This document shows positions 33,660-34,935 of a stretch of DNA of 34,935 nucleotides, one piece after another (the stretch's first letter is position 1; each line of letters begins with the position of its first letter). The notes beneath the pieces are model-generated. The model made no database searches. It worked only from the letters and a program-made list of their open reading frames with translations, and was not told the DNA's origin. Position numbers and translations under genes: made by a program. Origin of the DNA: Nitrospira sp. (lineage in GTDB: Bacteria > Nitrospirota > Nitrospiria > Nitrospirales > Nitrospiraceae); contig JAICWG010000023.1 in NCBI GenBank assembly GCA_025934915.1, positions 1 to 34,935 on the forward strand. Direction: 5' to 3'.

Positions 33660-34715
33660 TTGTTCGGCATTACTCTCTTAGCGGGCCAGACAGCACTCTT
33701 GGTCCAAATCCTAAAGCAACAGGGACGAATTCTGCTTCGGCTGGATACCTTAGATGCAAGATCAGCTGGCGGCGCAGCACCCGTTCAATCTCAAGCGCCA
33801 GTGGCGGGCTTGCCTATCGGCTCTCCTGCCCCAAGCTTTCGCCTCAGCGGGTTGGATGGCGGGTTCATAACACTCGAGGATTTGCTGGCCAAGGCAAAAC
33901 CAGTGCTGCTTCTTTTCACCAATCCCAAATGCGGCCCTTGCCAAGCGCTTCTGCCGGAAGTTGGCCGATGGCATGGAGAGTATAGCGCCAAACTGACCAT
34001 CGCGCTCATAAGCGAAGGCACGGCGGCTGACAACCGTGTTAAGGCTGCCGACCAGGAGCCAAGTCCAGTGCTGCTCCAACAACAACGCGAAGTGGCCGAT
34101 CTATACAGTGCCTGGGGCACGCCCTCTGCACTCCTCATTCGGGCAGATGGACTGATTGCCAGCTCGCTGGCACAGGGCGCCGATGCTATCCGTACGCTCG
34201 TCGGGGAGAGCCTGCGTGGAACCCAGATGCTGAGGATGGCTGCGGCTGCAGATCGATCGGATGGAAACGGTGCCCGTGTTCCATTGACGGCGGCGAAGCC
34301 TGGCGATCTAGCACCTCAACTAGAGCTTGCAGATCTCAATGGTAAGACCGTACAGTTGGAGGCTTTTCGTGGGCGTAAGGTTGTGCTTCTTTTCTGGAAT
34401 CCTCGATGTGGCTTCTGTCAGCGGATGCTACATGATCTACAGGATTGGGATGCCAATCCTAGCCCTGGAGCACCTAGACTAGTCGTAGTGTCGGCTGGGA
34501 CAGTGGAAGATGGGCGCGCGATGGGTCTGCGCTCACCAATTTTGCTCGATCCCACTGGCCAGAGAGGGGGCGCGTTTGGTGCCAATGGTACTCCCATGGG
34601 GATACTCATTGATGCAAGGGGTCGACTTGCTTCAGAAGTCGCAACCGGAGCTCAGGCAGTGTTCGAACTGATCGGCAAGCCTACGGTTACTGATGTGGAA
34701 GCTCTCAAAGCCTGA
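33660..34715 (+). CDS. Membrane-anchored protein with two thioredoxin-like domains
   Basis: This 351-residue protein starts after the MauE stop in the same frame (TTG at 33660, no Shine-Dalgarno). An N-terminal helix FGITLLAGQTALLVQILKQQ is followed by a linker. The first thioredoxin/TlpA domain has GSPAPSFRLSGLDGGFITLE and CGPC at 91-94 (LLFTNPKCGPCQALLPEVG). A second has KPGDLAPQLELADLNGKTVQ and CGFC at 250-253 (LLFWNPRCGFCQRML). Both have the cis-Pro region (GTPSALLI at about 153, GTPMGILI at about 310). It probably relays electrons with MauE to form or reshuffle disulfides in the cysteine-rich partner. Fused MauE-redoxin proteins of this order are known. Confidence 0.88.
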   Translation: MFGITLLAGQTALLVQILKQQGRILLRLDTLDARSAGGAAPVQSQAPVAGLPIGSPAPSFRLSGLDGGFITLEDLLAKAKPVLLLFTNPKCGPCQALLPEVGRWHGEYSAKLTIALISEGTAADNRVKAADQEPSPVLLQQQREVADLYSAWGTPSALLIRADGLIASSLAQGADAIRTLVGESLRGTQMLRMAAAADRSDGNGARVPLTAAKPGDLAPQLELADLNGKTVQLEAFRGRKVVLLFWNPRCGFCQRMLHDLQDWDANPSPGAPRLVVVSAGTVEDGRAMGLRSPILLDPTGQRGGAFGANGTPMGILIDARGRLASEVATGAQAVFELIGKPTVTDVEALKA

Positions 34716-34855
34716 GCCAGGAAGCTAAAGAACTTGCCAGCCATGGAATCAAGGGGAAAGCACCCGTTTTTGGCAAAGCTGTTCGGCATGACCGCTATAG
34801 CCAAGCCCTCAATTACTGATGGACATTGCTGGTGAACTTTAGCGATCATGGGGGT

Positions 34856-34935
34856 ATGAGATGTTCATCCGATTTGCGCCAACGGGTGGTGGATTTTGTC
34901 CGGAGCGGTGGCAGCAAGGCCGAGGCGGCTCGGCA
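34856..34935 (+). mobile_element. IS630-family transposase, N-terminal start (cut by window edge)
   Basis: The ATG opens MRCSSDLRQRVVDFVRSGGS followed by KAEAAR, the first helix-turn-helix of IS630-type transposases (S-x-D-L-R-x-R-V-x-x-x-V-x-x-G-x-S-x-x-x-A-A-x). Only 26 codons are visible, so intactness and the inverted repeats cannot be judged. The spacer 34716-34855 contains no gene. The element bounds the cysteine-rich island on the right. Confidence 0.75.

Noticed and set aside
23944..33662. Idea that UGA is read as Trp in this organism (two UGA codons in otherwise open frames)
   Set aside because: TGG is used normally for Trp throughout, and TGA serves as a genuine stop in rluB (ATGA overlap with aspS), the 57-aa ORF and other genes. 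Local mutation or error is simpler.

Overview
The window looks like a chromosomal segment of a GC-rich Gram-negative bacterium. Nitrospira or another member of Nitrospirota is my best guess. The basis is the housekeeping gene set, many small lipoproteins, and the style of the intergenic repeats (166 bp with inverted ends at 28401-28566; TTAATCG/GTTAACCG-rich spacers at 7393-7469 and 9027-9120), which I recall from Nitrospira genomes. This is inference, because no rRNA or marker gene is present. No tRNA or CRISPR array was seen.

Layout. (1) 1-2.8 kb is a visibly AT-richer, probably acquired piece: the tail of an unknown gene, a GIY-YIG/SF2-helicase fusion, and a decayed MntA/HepT-type toxin-antitoxin remnant. 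(2) 2.8-13.6 kb is one minus-strand housekeeping block, read from right to left: NHL double-propeller protein, guaB, guaA, rluB-like pseudouridine synthase, aspS, a 71-aa small protein, a nucleotidyltransferase, aroC. Many junctions are tight or overlap (ATGA between rluB and aspS). (3) 13.6-16.3 kb is gene-poor: a 57-aa acidic ORF, a small membrane protein with a strong terminator, an internally deleted AraC-family regulator, possible IS21-like end repeats, and a 27-aa one-helix microprotein. (4) 16.3-20.0 kb is a compact five-gene minus-strand envelope operon: two helical lipoproteins, one helical soluble protein, and what reads as a copper-amine-oxidase-like enzyme split over two genes. (5) 20.2-25.3 kb holds a SAM methyltransferase, a ProA-like protein that lacks the catalytic cysteine, a lipoprotein, and an NTT/MFS-type transporter interrupted by UGA near its C-terminus. 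(6) 25.3-30.8 kb holds a threonine aldolase, a nucleotidyltransferase, 6-phosphogluconate dehydrogenase and glucose-6-phosphate dehydrogenase (oxidative pentose phosphate branch), and a HigBA toxin-antitoxin pair with a palindromic operator. (7) 31.5-34.9 kb is an accessory island: a Tat-signal, extremely cysteine-rich exported protein whose frame is broken three times, each at or near a homopolymer; a MauE membrane redox protein overlapping it by ATGA; a double-thioredoxin protein in the same frame as MauE, separated only by UGA; and the start of an IS630-type transposase.

Two systems stand out. The first is the cysteine-rich Tat substrate with a dedicated MauE-thioredoxin module. The second is the five-gene lipoprotein/split amine-oxidase operon. 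Several genes carry frame breaks or in-frame UGA codons. Whether these are real decay, recoding or assembly errors needs read-level checking.
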